In this document: piece after piece, positions 24,328 to 33,294 of the stretch
Numbering within the stretch: position 1 is the stretch's first letter
Layout: the number at the start of each line of letters is the position of its first letter
Assembly (NCBI RefSeq): GCF_014596465.1
Contig: NZ_MECK01000024.1
Span: 1-64,000 of the forward strand
From: Streptomyces sp. CBMA123
Lineage (GTDB): Bacteria; Actinomycetota; Actinomycetes; Streptomycetales; Streptomycetaceae
Length of the DNA stretch: 64,000 nt
Direction of reading: 5' to 3'
Notes under the pieces: model-generated
The model's database searches: none
What the model was told of the DNA's origin: nothing
What the model saw: only the letters and a program-made list of their open reading frames with translations
Made by a program: the position numbers and the translations under genes

Positions 24328-26010
24328 TTACGGTTTCGGCCACCCGTCGACGAAGCTCAGTGTCCGGTGGTACGGCCCGTCCGGCCCGGTGCTGCGGTAG
24401 TCCTCGGTGCTGCCGCCGGTGCGGACGGTGCGGTCGCCGTCGTGGCGCCGTGCGGTGGGTCGCAGGGTGTGGTCCACGGTGGAGCGCTCGGTGACGTGGC
24501 CGCCGGTCGCGGCGGTGGCCTCGCGGTGGTAGCCGAGGTCCATCGCGGTGTTCTGGTCGGTGTTCCCGGCCGCGTCGTGGGTCACCTTGTACGTGACGTC
24601 CAGCGGTTCGCCCTCGTGCACGGTGGTGGTGCGGTGCGGTCCGCCGCCCCAGGTGCCGGTGGTGCGGGTGAGGTCGGCGCTGTTGTGCAGGGTCACGTCG
24701 TTGCCGCTGTCGCGCAGTTGCTGGGCGGAGCTGAACGCCAGGTCGTCGCGGACCTCGGTGGTGATCCGGCCGTGCGAGGTCTGCACCCAGCCGCGGGCGA
24801 GGTCGTGCCGGGCGGCGGTGACGGTCCAGTCGCCGCTGCCGCCGCCGTGGTCGGCGAGCTGGGTGGCGACGGCGGCCTCGGGGGCGACCCGGTAGTCGGT
24901 GAGCTGCCCGGAGGTGCGGTCGGTGCCGTGGTCGACCTCGGCGAACAGGTTGACCTGGCCGGTCCAGACGTCGTTGCTCTGCGCCTCGGCCGCGTTGACC
25001 GTGATGCCGACGCTGTGCGGGCGCCCGTCGAGCAGCAGGCCGACGTACGGGGTGAGGTCGAGCCGGTAGGCGGGCAGGTCGAAGGCGAAGACGCCCGGGA
25101 CGGGCCGCCACAGCAGCGGGTCCCAACCGCCGGTGTAGATCACCGGGTACGGCCAGACCGCTCCGGCCACCCGGCCGTCCACGGTGAGCCGCAGCTCGCG
25201 GAACGGGCCCTTGCCGCAGGCGCCGATCGACGGGTTGGCGGCGACGAAGGCGTCCGGCGCGGAGGCGTACGCGAACTCCTCGCAGGCGCCGCCGCCCCGG
25301 GCGTAGACCTCGGCGGTCAGGCGTTGCAGGTTCCGCGGGAAGGTGACGTCCTTGGCGGTGCCCGGAGCGGCCTGGGTGAGCGAGAACGGGCCGGTGGTGA
25401 GGACCTGGTCGGCGCCGTGGGCGGCCGGCCAGCGGTCGTCCGCGGTGTAGAAGGTCAGGCTCGCCGAGAGCTTGTAGACGCCGGTGTAGGTGGCGTCGGT
25501 GACGTTGGCGAGGTCGAGCGAGAACGGCTGCGGCCCGGCCTCGAACAGCGGGGCGTAGCGGGTGAGATCGCGTTCGACGTTCCACTGGATGCCGTCCTTG
25601 GACGGCTCGGGGGTGGAGGACAGCAGCACCTGGACGCCGCCGATGCGGACGCTGAAGATGCGGTCGAACTGCCGCCCGGCGACCTGCCCGTGGAGGTCCA
25701 GGACCACCGCGGACCACGGCCCGGCGCAGTCGGCGGGCGGGGTGAGGGTGGCGGTGTACGGGGTGTCGGGCGGGTTGCCGTAGCCGTTGCGGAACTCGCG
25801 GTCGTGCATCACTTCGACGCTGCAGGAGCGGGTGTCGGGGCGGGTGAGCGGCTTGGTCGCGGTGACGGGGTCGTGGTAGCCGTCGCCGAAGTCGGCGTGG
25901 GCGGGCGCGGCGGCGGTGAGGGTGCCGGCGAGGGTGAGGGCGGTGGCGCCGAGCAGTCCGGCGAGGCGGCGCAGCAGGCGGCGACGGGGGCGCGGGGGGA
26001 ACAGGGCCAA
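24328..26010 (-). CDS. Secreted peptide-N-glycosidase A (PNGase A) family amidase
   Basis: 560 residues from TTG 26010; signal peptide about residues 1-37 ending AAAPAHA. PNGase A-family features occur in order: the VEVMHDREFRNGYGNPPDTP start, GRQFDRIFSVRIGGVQVL with the Glu after SSTPEP, GIQWNVERDLTRYAPLF, and YTGVYKLSASLTFY. These enzymes release intact N-glycans from glycoproteins and glycopeptides, a family best known from plants and fungi. In a soil actinomycete the likely targets are plant or fungal glycoproteins. The C-terminal 150 residues are a beta-rich extension. The start is not certain; a TTG at 26100 would give 30 more residues but has no ribosome site. Confidence 0.85.
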   Translation of the reverse strand: MALFPPRPRRRLLRRLAGLLGATALTLAGTLTAAAPAHADFGDGYHDPVTATKPLTRPDTRSCSVEVMHDREFRNGYGNPPDTPYTATLTPPADCAGPWSAVVLDLHGQVAGRQFDRIFSVRIGGVQVLLSSTPEPSKDGIQWNVERDLTRYAPLFEAGPQPFSLDLANVTDATYTGVYKLSASLTFYTADDRWPAAHGADQVLTTGPFSLTQAAPGTAKDVTFPRNLQRLTAEVYARGGGACEEFAYASAPDAFVAANPSIGACGKGPFRELRLTVDGRVAGAVWPYPVIYTGGWDPLLWRPVPGVFAFDLPAYRLDLTPYVGLLLDGRPHSVGITVNAAEAQSNDVWTGQVNLFAEVDHGTDRTSGQLTDYRVAPEAAVATQLADHGGGSGDWTVTAARHDLARGWVQTSHGRITTEVRDDLAFSSAQQLRDSGNDVTLHNSADLTRTTGTWGGGPHRTTTVHEGEPLDVTYKVTHDAAGNTDQNTAMDLGYHREATAATGGHVTERSTVDHTLRPTARRHDGDRTVRTGGSTEDYRSTGPDGPYHRTLSFVDGWPKP

Positions 26011-26164
26011 GGTGGATCCCCGGGTCGGGCGGCCCGTCGGCGCGCGCCGGGCCGGGTGGGTGATCCGGGCATCCTTCCGGCGCTGGCATGTGAGCGTCAA
26101 GAGTGGCCGTCGGGCGCTGCCGCGGGCCTTCCGGTTCCCGCGGCTTCCGCCGCACGTGGTGGCG

Positions 26165-27076
26165 CTACCACTCCTCCAACTCCGCGGCCTCCTGCCGGAT
26201 CAGGTTGCGCAGCGTCGCCAGCGGGGGCCGCCGGTCGTCCGTGCGCCACTGCATCTCCAGCGGCAGGGTGGCCCGCCCCTCCAGCCGTACGGTGGCCACG
26301 TCCTCGGTGAGGTGGCCGGTCATCGAACCTGGCACCAGGGAAAAGGCGCGGTTGCGGGCGAGCAGGTAGAGCCGGGAGCCGACGATCCGCGGCGGGCTGA
26401 CCAGTACCGGCGGGTCGACGCCGTGCTCCGCGCACAGGCCGAGCACGTGGTCGTAGTACCGGGGGTGCTGCTCGCGCGGCCACAACAGCAGTGGCAGGTC
26501 GCGCAGTTCGGCCAGTCGCAGGCTCGCCCGGCCGGTCAGCGGGTGGTCCCGGCCGAGGGCGACCCGGACCGGCTCGTCGGCGATCCGCTCCAGCCGGTAG
26601 CCGGGGACGTCCTCCAGGAAGCGGCCGAGGCCGATGTCGGCGAGTTCGCCGGCCAGGGTGGTGGAGACCTGCCCGGTGTCGACGGCGAGTTCGGCGGTGT
26701 CGAGCGCGGGCAGCTCCTGCTCGGCCCGGCTGACCACGGCGGGCAGCAGCCGGTTGACCACGCTCGGCGAGGCGACGATCCGGGCCGTCCCGAGCCGGGA
26801 CTCCTCGTGCAGCCGGACCCGCGTCAGCATGGCCCCCGCCTGTTCGAGCAGCCGCGCGCTCTCGGCCGCCATCACCTCGCCCGCCTCGGTCAGCGCGACC
26901 GAGCGGCGGCTGCGGTCGAACAGCTCGACGCCGACGGTCCGCTCCAATCGGGCGACCTCCTGGCTGACCGTCGGCTGCGAGATGTGCAGGCGCTCGGCGG
27001 CCCGGCCGAAGTGCAGCGTCTCGGCGACGGTCAGGAAGACCTCCAGCTGTCGCAAGGTGAAGCCCATGCGGATCAT
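26165..27076 (-). CDS. LysR-family transcriptional regulator
   Basis: 303 residues from ATG 27076, or 300 from ATG 27067. N-terminal LysR helix-turn-helix: TLRQLEVFLTVAETLHFGRAAERLHISQPTVSQ. The effector domain starts near residue 90 (LGTARIVASPSVV). It is divergent from psuG with a 20-bp dyad in the shared promoter region (27089-27108), so it probably regulates psuG-psuK and itself. Confidence 0.9.
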   Translation of the reverse strand: MIRMGFTLRQLEVFLTVAETLHFGRAAERLHISQPTVSQEVARLERTVGVELFDRSRRSVALTEAGEVMAAESARLLEQAGAMLTRVRLHEESRLGTARIVASPSVVNRLLPAVVSRAEQELPALDTAELAVDTGQVSTTLAGELADIGLGRFLEDVPGYRLERIADEPVRVALGRDHPLTGRASLRLAELRDLPLLLWPREQHPRYYDHVLGLCAEHGVDPPVLVSPPRIVGSRLYLLARNRAFSLVPGSMTGHLTEDVATVRLEGRATLPLEMQWRTDDRRPPLATLRNLIRQEAAELEEW

Positions 27077-27088
27077 CCTAGTGCGAAC

Positions 27089-27108
27089 TGATAGGTGATC
27101 AGCTATCA
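27089..27108. promoter_or_regulatory. 20-bp dyad, likely LysR operator
   Basis: TGATAGGTGATCAGCTATCA is palindromic except at one symmetric position (G/G) and contains the T-N11-A spacing expected of LysR sites. It lies 13 bases upstream of the lysR ATG and about 100 bases before psuG. A second dyad, GAAACC...GGTTTC, follows at about 27109-27140. Confidence 0.75.
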
Positions 27109-27205
27109 GAAACCCCAGGACTCATTCTGGTTTCCGATCCGAACCGTCCCTACGCTGATCGTCGCGTTGCCCCGTCGCAGTGGCATCTCACAGGAAGCTC
27201 CCACC

Positions 27206-28189
27206 ATGACCGGACTGCCCGTCAGCACCCCCGCCAGCACCCCTGCCGGCGCCCCCGCCATCCGGATCTCCGAGGAGGTCGCGCAGGCCGTCGCCGACGG
27301 CCGTCCCGTGGTCGCCCTGGAATCGACGATCTTCACCCACGGCCTGCCGCGACCGCGCAACCTCACCGTCGCGCTGGAAGCCGAGGAGCGGCTGCGCGGG
27401 GCCGGCGTCGTCCCGGCGACCATCGGCGTGCACGCGGGCGTCCCCACGGTCGGTCTGAGCACCGAGCAGATCACCGAACTCGCCGCCGCCGACGGCCTGG
27501 ACAAGGTCAGCCTGCGCGACCTGCCGGTGGTCGCCGCGCTCGGCCGGCACGGCGGCACCACCGTCGCCGCCACCGCCTTCCTCGCCCACCGCGCGGGCGT
27601 GCGGGTGTTCTCCACCGGCGGCCTCGGCGGCGTCCACTTCGGCGCCTCCGAGAGCTTCGACGAGTCCGCCGACCTGACCACCCTGGCCGCCACCCCGGTC
27701 ACCGTGATCAGCGCCGGCGTGAAGTCCATCCTCGACATCCGGGCCACCCTGGAGCGCTTCGAGACCCTCAACATCCCGGTCATCGGCTACCGCACCACCA
27801 AGTATCCCGGCTTCTACGTCACCGACTCCGGCCACGAGATCAACTTCGCCGTGCAGTCGCCCGAGGAGGCCGCCGGGATCATCGACGCCCGCGACCGACT
27901 CGACCTGCCGCAGGCCGTCCTGATCGCCAACCCGGTCGACCCGGCCAAGCAGCTGCCGCCGGAGGAACTGGACGGCATCCTGGCCCGCGCCTGGGCCGAG
28001 GCCGAACGCCGGGGCATCACCGGCAACGCCTCCACCCCCTTCCTGCTCGACCACATCCAGCGCGACACCGACGGCCGCAGCCTGGAGGTCAACGTCGAGG
28101 TCTACCGCGGCAACGTGCGCCTCGGCGGCGAGATCGCCACCGCCCTGGCCGCCCGGGCCGGTGGGTCCGCCGCCTCCACCGGGGCCTGA
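27206..28189 (+). CDS. psuG: Pseudouridine-5'-phosphate glycosidase
   Basis: 327 residues; ATG 27206 with CAGGAAG upstream. PsuG splits pseudouridine 5'-phosphate into uracil and ribose 5-phosphate. Family motifs: VALESTIFTHGLPRP at about residue 35, GGTTVAATAFLAHRAG, FSTGGLGGVHFGA, SAGVKSILDI and GYRTTKYPGFY, which include the lysine and metal-binding residues of the active site. About 20 Pro/Ala/Thr residues precede the domain. Followed 3 bases later by the kinase gene, forming psuG-psuK. Confidence 0.95.
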   Translation: MTGLPVSTPASTPAGAPAIRISEEVAQAVADGRPVVALESTIFTHGLPRPRNLTVALEAEERLRGAGVVPATIGVHAGVPTVGLSTEQITELAAADGLDKVSLRDLPVVAALGRHGGTTVAATAFLAHRAGVRVFSTGGLGGVHFGASESFDESADLTTLAATPVTVISAGVKSILDIRATLERFETLNIPVIGYRTTKYPGFYVTDSGHEINFAVQSPEEAAGIIDARDRLDLPQAVLIANPVDPAKQLPPEELDGILARAWAEAERRGITGNASTPFLLDHIQRDTDGRSLEVNVEVYRGNVRLGGEIATALAARAGGSAASTGA

Positions 28190-28192
28190 CCC

Positions 28193-29071
28193 GTGCTCGG
28201 GGTGCTCGGCGACCTCGTCGAGGACATCGTGGTCTGGGTCGACGGCCCGCTGCGCCACGGCACCGACTCCGGCGCCCAGGTCTTCCGCCGGCGCGGCGGC
28301 AGCGCGGCCAACGTCGCCTGCTTCGCCGCCGGGCAGTACCCGGCCCGCTTCCTCGGCTGCGTCGGAGCGGACCCGGTCGGGGACGGCGTGGTCGCCGAAC
28401 TCGGCGGCCACGGCGTGGACGTACGGGTGCAGCGGCACGGCCAGACCGGCAGCATCGTCGTGCTGATCGACCGGGACGGCGAGCGGACCATGCTGCCCGA
28501 CCGCGGCGCTGCCAAGCTGCTGGAACGCGTCCCGGACGACTGGCTGACCGGCCTGACCCACCTGCACGTGCCCGCCTACTCCTTCGACGGCGAGCCGGTC
28601 GGCCGGACGGCGCTCGACGCACTCGCCCGGGTCCGGCGAGCGGGCGGCACCACCTCGGTGGACGCCTCCTCCACCGGGATGCTGGAACAGTTCGGGCGGG
28701 AGCGCTTCCTCGGCCTGCTGGCCGAGCTGGCACCGACCTTCGTGTTCGCCAACCGCTCCGAGTCCGCCTTCCTCGGGCTGCTGGTGGACGGCCTGCCGGG
28801 GCCGGAGCGCGCCCGGCTGGCGGCCACCACGGTGGTCACCAAGTCGGGGGCCGAGGCGACCACCGTCGACGTGCCGGGCGAGGGGCTGTTCACCGTGCCG
28901 GTGCCGCCGGTCGCGGAGGTGCGCGACCTCACCGGGGCCGGCGACGCCTTCGCGGCGGGCTTCCTGGCCGGCTTCCTGGACTCCGGGGACCTCCGCCTGG
29001 CGGCCGGGCTCGGGCACCGCAGCGCGGCCCGGGTGCTGGCCACGCCGGGGGCTTCGCTGGGGGAGGGGTAG
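28193..29071 (+). CDS. psuK: PfkB-family kinase, probable pseudouridine kinase
   Basis: 292 residues from GTG 28193, three bases after psuG. PfkB motifs: the N-terminal site RRRGGSAANVACFAAGQ and the C-terminal DLTGAGDAFAAGFLAGFLD with catalytic Asp. Placed in an operon with psuG, the expected reaction is ATP-dependent phosphorylation of pseudouridine, giving the psuG substrate. No transporter for pseudouridine is adjacent. The substrate is inferred from context, since PfkB kinases share these motifs. Confidence 0.82.
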   Translation: MLGVLGDLVEDIVVWVDGPLRHGTDSGAQVFRRRGGSAANVACFAAGQYPARFLGCVGADPVGDGVVAELGGHGVDVRVQRHGQTGSIVVLIDRDGERTMLPDRGAAKLLERVPDDWLTGLTHLHVPAYSFDGEPVGRTALDALARVRRAGGTTSVDASSTGMLEQFGRERFLGLLAELAPTFVFANRSESAFLGLLVDGLPGPERARLAATTVVTKSGAEATTVDVPGEGLFTVPVPPVAEVRDLTGAGDAFAAGFLAGFLDSGDLRLAAGLGHRSAARVLATPGASLGEG

Positions 29072-29080
29072 GGCAGCTGC

Positions 29081-29125
29081 AGCAACCACGGCCGTAGCAA
29101 CCACGGCCGTAGCAACCACGGCCGT
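29081..29125 (+). repeat. 15-bp tandem repeat, three perfect copies
   Basis: AGCAACCACGGCCGT is repeated three times exactly, between the convergent psuK and polX stops; a fourth partial copy follows. No coding role is apparent. Confidence 0.9.
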
Positions 29126-29137
29126 AGCGACGGCGGA

Positions 29138-30934
29138 CTACTTCCGCAGTGCGTCCTTGCGGAGGAAGTGCTTCAGCCGCTGCCACGTCCACGCGTTGAT
29201 CACGTCCTCGGCGGTGAGCCAGCCGCGCTGCGCCGTACCGATGCCGAAGCGCGGGTAGGCGAGGTGGCCGGTGGCGTGGGCGTCGCTGTCGATCGCGAAG
29301 CGCACCCCGTGCCGCTTGGCCCGCAGGACGTCCTCGTCGCGCAGGTCGAGCCGCTGCGGGGAACTGTTGATCTCGATCGCGGTGCCGGTGCGCGCGGCGG
29401 CGGCGAACACCGCGTCCAGGTCGACGTCGATCGGTCCGCGCCGACCGATCCGGCGGGTGGTGAGGTGGCCGATGACATGGACGTACGGGTTCTCGCAGGC
29501 GCGGATCAACCGGCGGGTCTGGGCGGCGCGGTCGAGGGTGAAGTGCGAGTGCACGGAGGCCACGCAGACGTCGAAGCCGGCCAGGAACCCGGGCGGCCAG
29601 TCCACGCCGCCGTCCGGGCCGATGTTCAGCTCGGTGCCGTGCAGCAGGCGCAACTTCCTGTGGCGGTCGGCGAGCCGGCGCAGCTCCTCGCGCTGGGCGA
29701 GCATCTTCTCGTCGGTCATCCGCTGCATCACCAGGTCCGGCGCGTGGTCGGTGACGGCGTAGTAGGAGTAGCCGCGGGCCGCCGCCGTGTCGACCATCTC
29801 GGTGAGGGTGGCCAGGCCGTCGGTCAGGTCGGTGTGGGTGTGGAGGTCGCCGCGCAGGTCCGACTCCTGGATCAGGTCCGGGAGTTCACCGTCCAGCGCG
29901 GCCTCGATCTCCCCCCGGTCCTCGCGCAGCGTCGGCGGGATCCAGGGCAGGCCGAGCGCCGCGTACACCTCCTCCTCGGTGGCGGACACCACCTTGGCGC
30001 CCTCCGCCGCCTTGCCCTTTCCATCCCCCACGTCCTTCGAGCCTTTCGCGCCGCCCTTCCCGGTGTCGCCGCCGACCTCGAACAGCCCGTACTCGGAGAG
30101 CTTGAGCCCGGCCCGGACCGCCATCGTGCGCAGCTTGATGTTGTGCGCCTTCGACCCGGTGAAGTAGACCAGCGCGGCGCCCCAGTCCTCCTCGGGGACG
30201 ACCCGCAGGTCCACCTGGATGCCCTGGGCGGTGCGGACCGAGGTCTTGGTCGGCCCGCTGCCGATCACCTCGGCCACGTACGGGAGTCCGGTGAGCGCGG
30301 CCATCAGCGGAGCGGAGTCGGCGGCGGTCGCCAGCACGTCGATGTCGCCCACCGTCTCGCGCATCCGGCGCAGCGAACCCGCGTACGCGCAGCGGGTGCA
30401 GCCGGGGACGGCGGAGAGCGCCGCGACCAGTTGCTCGGCCAGCTCGGTGGCGGCGTCGAGGAGGGTCCGGCCGCCGGACTGCCGCATCAGCTCGATGCCG
30501 TGCAGGATCTTCTCCCCGCTGCGCTCGCCGAATCCGGCCACACCGGACAGCTTGTCGGCGCGGATCGCACCGGCGAGTTCGTCCACCGAGGCGATGCCGA
30601 GGTCGCGGTAGAGGGCGAGGGCGCGCTTGGGGCCGACGCTGGGGACGGCCATCATCTCCCGTACACCGGACGGGATCTCGGCGCGCAGGGCCTCCAGCGC
30701 CGGGATCTCTCCGGTGGCGAGGTACTCGGCGATCTTCTCGGCCGTGGACTTGCCGACACCGGGGATCTGCTGCAGTCCCTTGACGTCCAGACCGGCCACG
30801 TCCTCGGGATGGCCGCCGACGGCTCGGGCGGCCTTCTCGTAGGCGCGGGCCCGGAAGGCGTCCCCGCCGGTGATGTTGATCAGGTCGGCGTACTCCTGGA
30901 GCAGTTCCCTGACCTGGTCGTTGAGCCGGGGCAT
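29138..30934 (-). CDS. polX: PolX-type DNA polymerase/3'-5' exonuclease with PHP domain
   Basis: 598 residues. N-terminal helix-hairpin-helix lyase-like region (about 1-130: QIPGVGKSTAEKIAEYL, VPSVGPKRALALY), a polymerase X palm with metal Asp pair in VGDIDVLATA and third Asp in QVDLRVVPEED, then a C-terminal PHP domain from about residue 350 (RGDLHTHTDLTDG, VASVHSHF, IDSDAHATGHL) for the nuclease. It acts in gap filling and repair. A Lys/Gly-rich insert of about 40 residues (GKGGAKGSKDVG...) lies between palm and PHP domain. Single leftward gene. Confidence 0.93.
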   Translation of the reverse strand: MPRLNDQVRELLQEYADLINITGGDAFRARAYEKAARAVGGHPEDVAGLDVKGLQQIPGVGKSTAEKIAEYLATGEIPALEALRAEIPSGVREMMAVPSVGPKRALALYRDLGIASVDELAGAIRADKLSGVAGFGERSGEKILHGIELMRQSGGRTLLDAATELAEQLVAALSAVPGCTRCAYAGSLRRMRETVGDIDVLATAADSAPLMAALTGLPYVAEVIGSGPTKTSVRTAQGIQVDLRVVPEEDWGAALVYFTGSKAHNIKLRTMAVRAGLKLSEYGLFEVGGDTGKGGAKGSKDVGDGKGKAAEGAKVVSATEEEVYAALGLPWIPPTLREDRGEIEAALDGELPDLIQESDLRGDLHTHTDLTDGLATLTEMVDTAAARGYSYYAVTDHAPDLVMQRMTDEKMLAQREELRRLADRHRKLRLLHGTELNIGPDGGVDWPPGFLAGFDVCVASVHSHFTLDRAAQTRRLIRACENPYVHVIGHLTTRRIGRRGPIDVDLDAVFAAAARTGTAIEINSSPQRLDLRDEDVLRAKRHGVRFAIDSDAHATGHLAYPRFGIGTAQRGWLTAEDVINAWTWQRLKHFLRKDALRK

Positions 30935-31067
30935 GGGGCAAGTCTAGGTTCGGAGCCCTCCGTTCGCCGCGCGGTGCGCACTCCGCCGGGCGGTGCGCAC
31001 CCCGCCGGGCGGGGTGCCGTGCGGGCGCGGGGGGCTGTGCGGGGTTCGCGCGGGGTCTGCGCGGGGT

Positions 31068-31868
31068 CTAGTCGTAGGCGACCGCGAGCAGCAGGACGAC
31101 GGTCAGGCCGCCGCCGGGGGTCGGCTCGACCGCGAGGCGTCCGCCCGCCGCCACCACCAGGCTGTGCAGCGCGGGGCCCACCGGTCCGGTGGCCCGGACG
31201 CCCGCCGGCAGCCATTCGCGGGCCTCGGGCGGCTCGTACGTCCCGCGGTCGGATATTCGTATCTCGACCCGCTCCCGGCCGCGACCGGTGGCGCCCTGTC
31301 CGGTGGCGCCCAGTCCGGGCGTGTCCGGCCAGATTGCGCCGTGTCCGGTCGTATCCGACCCGGTCGTGTCCCGTCCGGTCGCGGTCCAGGGCGCCGCCGG
31401 GCCGGGGCGGGTGACGTCAGCCCGGACCAGTACCCGGCCGCCCAGCGGGCTGCGCCGGATCGCGTGGTCGAGCAGCCCGGCTATCGCGGCCTCCAGCCGG
31501 CGGGCGTCGCCGGCCACCACCGGTAGCCCGGGCGCGAGCCTGACCGTGACGGCTGCGGCCCGGCCGCCACCGCGCACCACCCGGCGCACCACCTCGGTGA
31601 CCTGGACGTGCCGTGCCTGCGGCTCGCACCCGGCCTGCCGGTCGGTCCAGCTCAGCCGGTCGAGCTCCGTCCGGGAGAGTGGTCTGGGGCCGGCCATCGC
31701 CGTCGGCGGGAACGGCCCGAGGCCGTCCGGAGCGCCCCCGTCGCCCTTGCGTTCGGCGCCACCCGCGCCACCCGCGCCACCCGCGCCACCCACGCCACCC
31801 GTGCCACCGAGCGCACCGAGCGCCCGGGCCCCCGAAGCGACGTAGCCCCAGAGCTTCCCGCGTGCCAT
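31068..31868 (-). CDS. Degenerate histidine-kinase-like ATPase (HATPase) protein
   Basis: 266 residues from ATG 31868 (GAGGGG upstream). The C-terminal half follows the order of a sensor-kinase ATPase domain: VVAGDARRLEAAIAGLLDHAIRRSP in place of the N box, RISDRGTYEPPE in place of the G1 box, and GGRLAVEPTPGGGLTVVLLL in place of the G2 region. The N-box Asn is His, so ATP binding is doubtful. No phospho-accepting His or membrane span is present. Two DNA repeat tracts are built into it: 9-bp GGCGCCACC-type units (Gly/Ala run) and a Thr/Gly-rich insert between the N and G1 regions. Function unknown. Confidence 0.6.
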   Translation of the reverse strand: MARGKLWGYVASGARALGALGGTGGVGGAGGAGGAGGAERKGDGGAPDGLGPFPPTAMAGPRPLSRTELDRLSWTDRQAGCEPQARHVQVTEVVRRVVRGGGRAAAVTVRLAPGLPVVAGDARRLEAAIAGLLDHAIRRSPLGGRVLVRADVTRPGPAAPWTATGRDTTGSDTTGHGAIWPDTPGLGATGQGATGRGRERVEIRISDRGTYEPPEAREWLPAGVRATGPVGPALHSLVVAAGGRLAVEPTPGGGLTVVLLLAVAYD

Positions 31869-32098
31869 CGCCCTGCCCCTCGTGCCTGACCGGCGGCCGT
31901 CATCGATTCCGCGGCCGACCGGGGCGGGCCGCTTCCCGGGCCCTGGTGCCAGCCTGCGCCTCCGCCGCCCGGGTGACAATCCGGCTCCGGGACGCGAAGC
32001 GGGGCGCGGCCCCCGCCGAGCGGCGGGTGGGCGGGTCCTCCGACCGGCGGGGCGAGGCCCGGTCCGGTGACCGCAGAGAAATCTTCGCAAAAAACCCT

Positions 32099-32127
32099 TT
32101 GCAAACAGTTCTTTGCGATTCTACGCT
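32099..32127 (+). promoter_or_regulatory. Leaderless promoter with three TTTGCRA operator half-sites
   Basis: A -35 TTGCAA (32099-32104), exact 17-base spacer and -10 TACGCT (32122-32127) lie 7 bases before ATG 32135. TTCGCAA, TTTGCAA and TTTGCGA copies at about 32084-32117 surround the -35, forming direct and inverted pairs; this AT-rich island in 72% GC DNA is a likely autoregulatory site of the ArsR-type gene. Confidence 0.7.
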
Positions 32128-32134
32128 CCTGGTC

Positions 32135-32794
32135 ATGAGCGAAGACCGCGGCTGGAAGCACAGCGACGACCCGCACGTCGTCCTCACTGCCAAGGGCATG
32201 AGGGCCATGGCCCATCCCGTGCGGATGCAACTGGTCGAGCTGCTGCGCAAGCACGGCCCGTCCACCGCGACCAGGCTCGCCGAGCAGCTGGGGCTCAACT
32301 CCGGAGCCACCAGCTACCACCTGCGCCAGCTCGCCGCCGCGGGCTTCGTCGAGGAGGACACCGAGCGCGGCAACGCCCGGGAGCGGTGGTGGCGCTCGGC
32401 GCACCGGCTGACGGTCTGGACGGGGGAGGACATGGCGGACGAGGAGCCCGGGGCGGGCGTCGGCTTCCTGCGCTCCGTGCTGGCCGGGCACACCCTGACC
32501 GCCCAGCGTGCGCTCGACGCCTTCGAGACGATGCCCGGGGAGTGGCGCAAGGCGGTCGACTTCAGCGACATGCTGCTCCAGCTCACGCCGGCCGAGGCCG
32601 TGCAGTTGACGGCCGAACTGTCCGTGGTGCTCCGGCGCTACCGCCGGGTCGGCGCCGAGGGGCCGGTGCCGGAGGGCAGCGAGCAGGTCTCCGTCGCGGT
32701 CCACGTGCTGCCTGATCCGCAGCGACAGCCCGAATCGCAGCGACAGCCCGAACCACAGGGGCAGCCCGAACCGGGGGAGGGGAGAGCCGAATGA
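32135..32794 (+). CDS. ArsR-type winged-helix transcriptional regulator
   Basis: 219 residues. Winged helix at residues 25-95: AMAHPVRMQLVELLRKHGPS, recognition part LAEQLGLNSGATSYHLRQLAAAGFVEED, and the wing around RERWWRSAHR. The middle holds a helical domain; the last 30 residues are an imperfect QRQPE repeat. In streptomycetes this type of regulator is usually followed by an MFS exporter gene and controls it. Here the stop overlaps the start of such a gene (ATGA), but that MFS gene is decayed. The mRNA looks leaderless. Confidence 0.88.
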   Translation: MSEDRGWKHSDDPHVVLTAKGMRAMAHPVRMQLVELLRKHGPSTATRLAEQLGLNSGATSYHLRQLAAAGFVEEDTERGNARERWWRSAHRLTVWTGEDMADEEPGAGVGFLRSVLAGHTLTAQRALDAFETMPGEWRKAVDFSDMLLQLTPAEAVQLTAELSVVLRRYRRVGAEGPVPEGSEQVSVAVHVLPDPQRQPESQRQPEPQGQPEPGEGRAE

Positions 32795-33294
32795 CCGCCG
32801 GCACCGCCCATCCGCCGGTGCGCAGCCTGAGGCCGCTGGCCGGGGTGCTCGCCGCCACGGCGATCCCCCGGACCGGGAGGTGGATCTCGGCCATCGCCTC
32901 GCCCTGGTTCGTCCTGGCCACCCCCGGCAGCGCCACTCTGACCGGGCTGGTCCCGCTGCTGCTCACGGTGACGGTCCTGGCCGGCGTCACCCACCTGCTC
33001 GGCGCCCGGTTCACGACCGTCCTGCTCCCGGTCTGGGCCCGGGAGTCCGGCCGGGGCCCGCGGGAGCCACGGTCGATGGGCAGGCCCGGGCAGCAGGGGG
33101 CGCGGTGGAGGCGGCGCGGTCGTAAGGGCCGGGCCCGTCGGGCGGGCCGGACGCCGGCGTTCACCGACGGTCGGTGGGCAGGTGTCCCGCCCAGTGGAGC
33201 AGCAGGAGGCTGGCCAGGGCAGCGAGGGCACACCAGGTGGAGACGAACGCGAGCCGCCAGAGCAGGGCGCAGAGGACCGCGCCCACTCCGGTGA
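32791..33294 (+). pseudogene. Remnant of an MFS transporter gene
   Basis: The frame begins like the MFS partners of ArsR-type regulators (GRWISAIASPWFVLATPGSAT, span 1) but jumps to a mid-protein segment (LGARFTTVLLPVWARESGRG, normally near span 7) and then into Arg/Gly-rich sequence. An MFS protein has about 400 residues; only about 95 look native. An internal deletion followed by loss of the 3' half explains this. The reading frame also runs about 130 bases into the antisense of the next gene. Confidence 0.7.
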
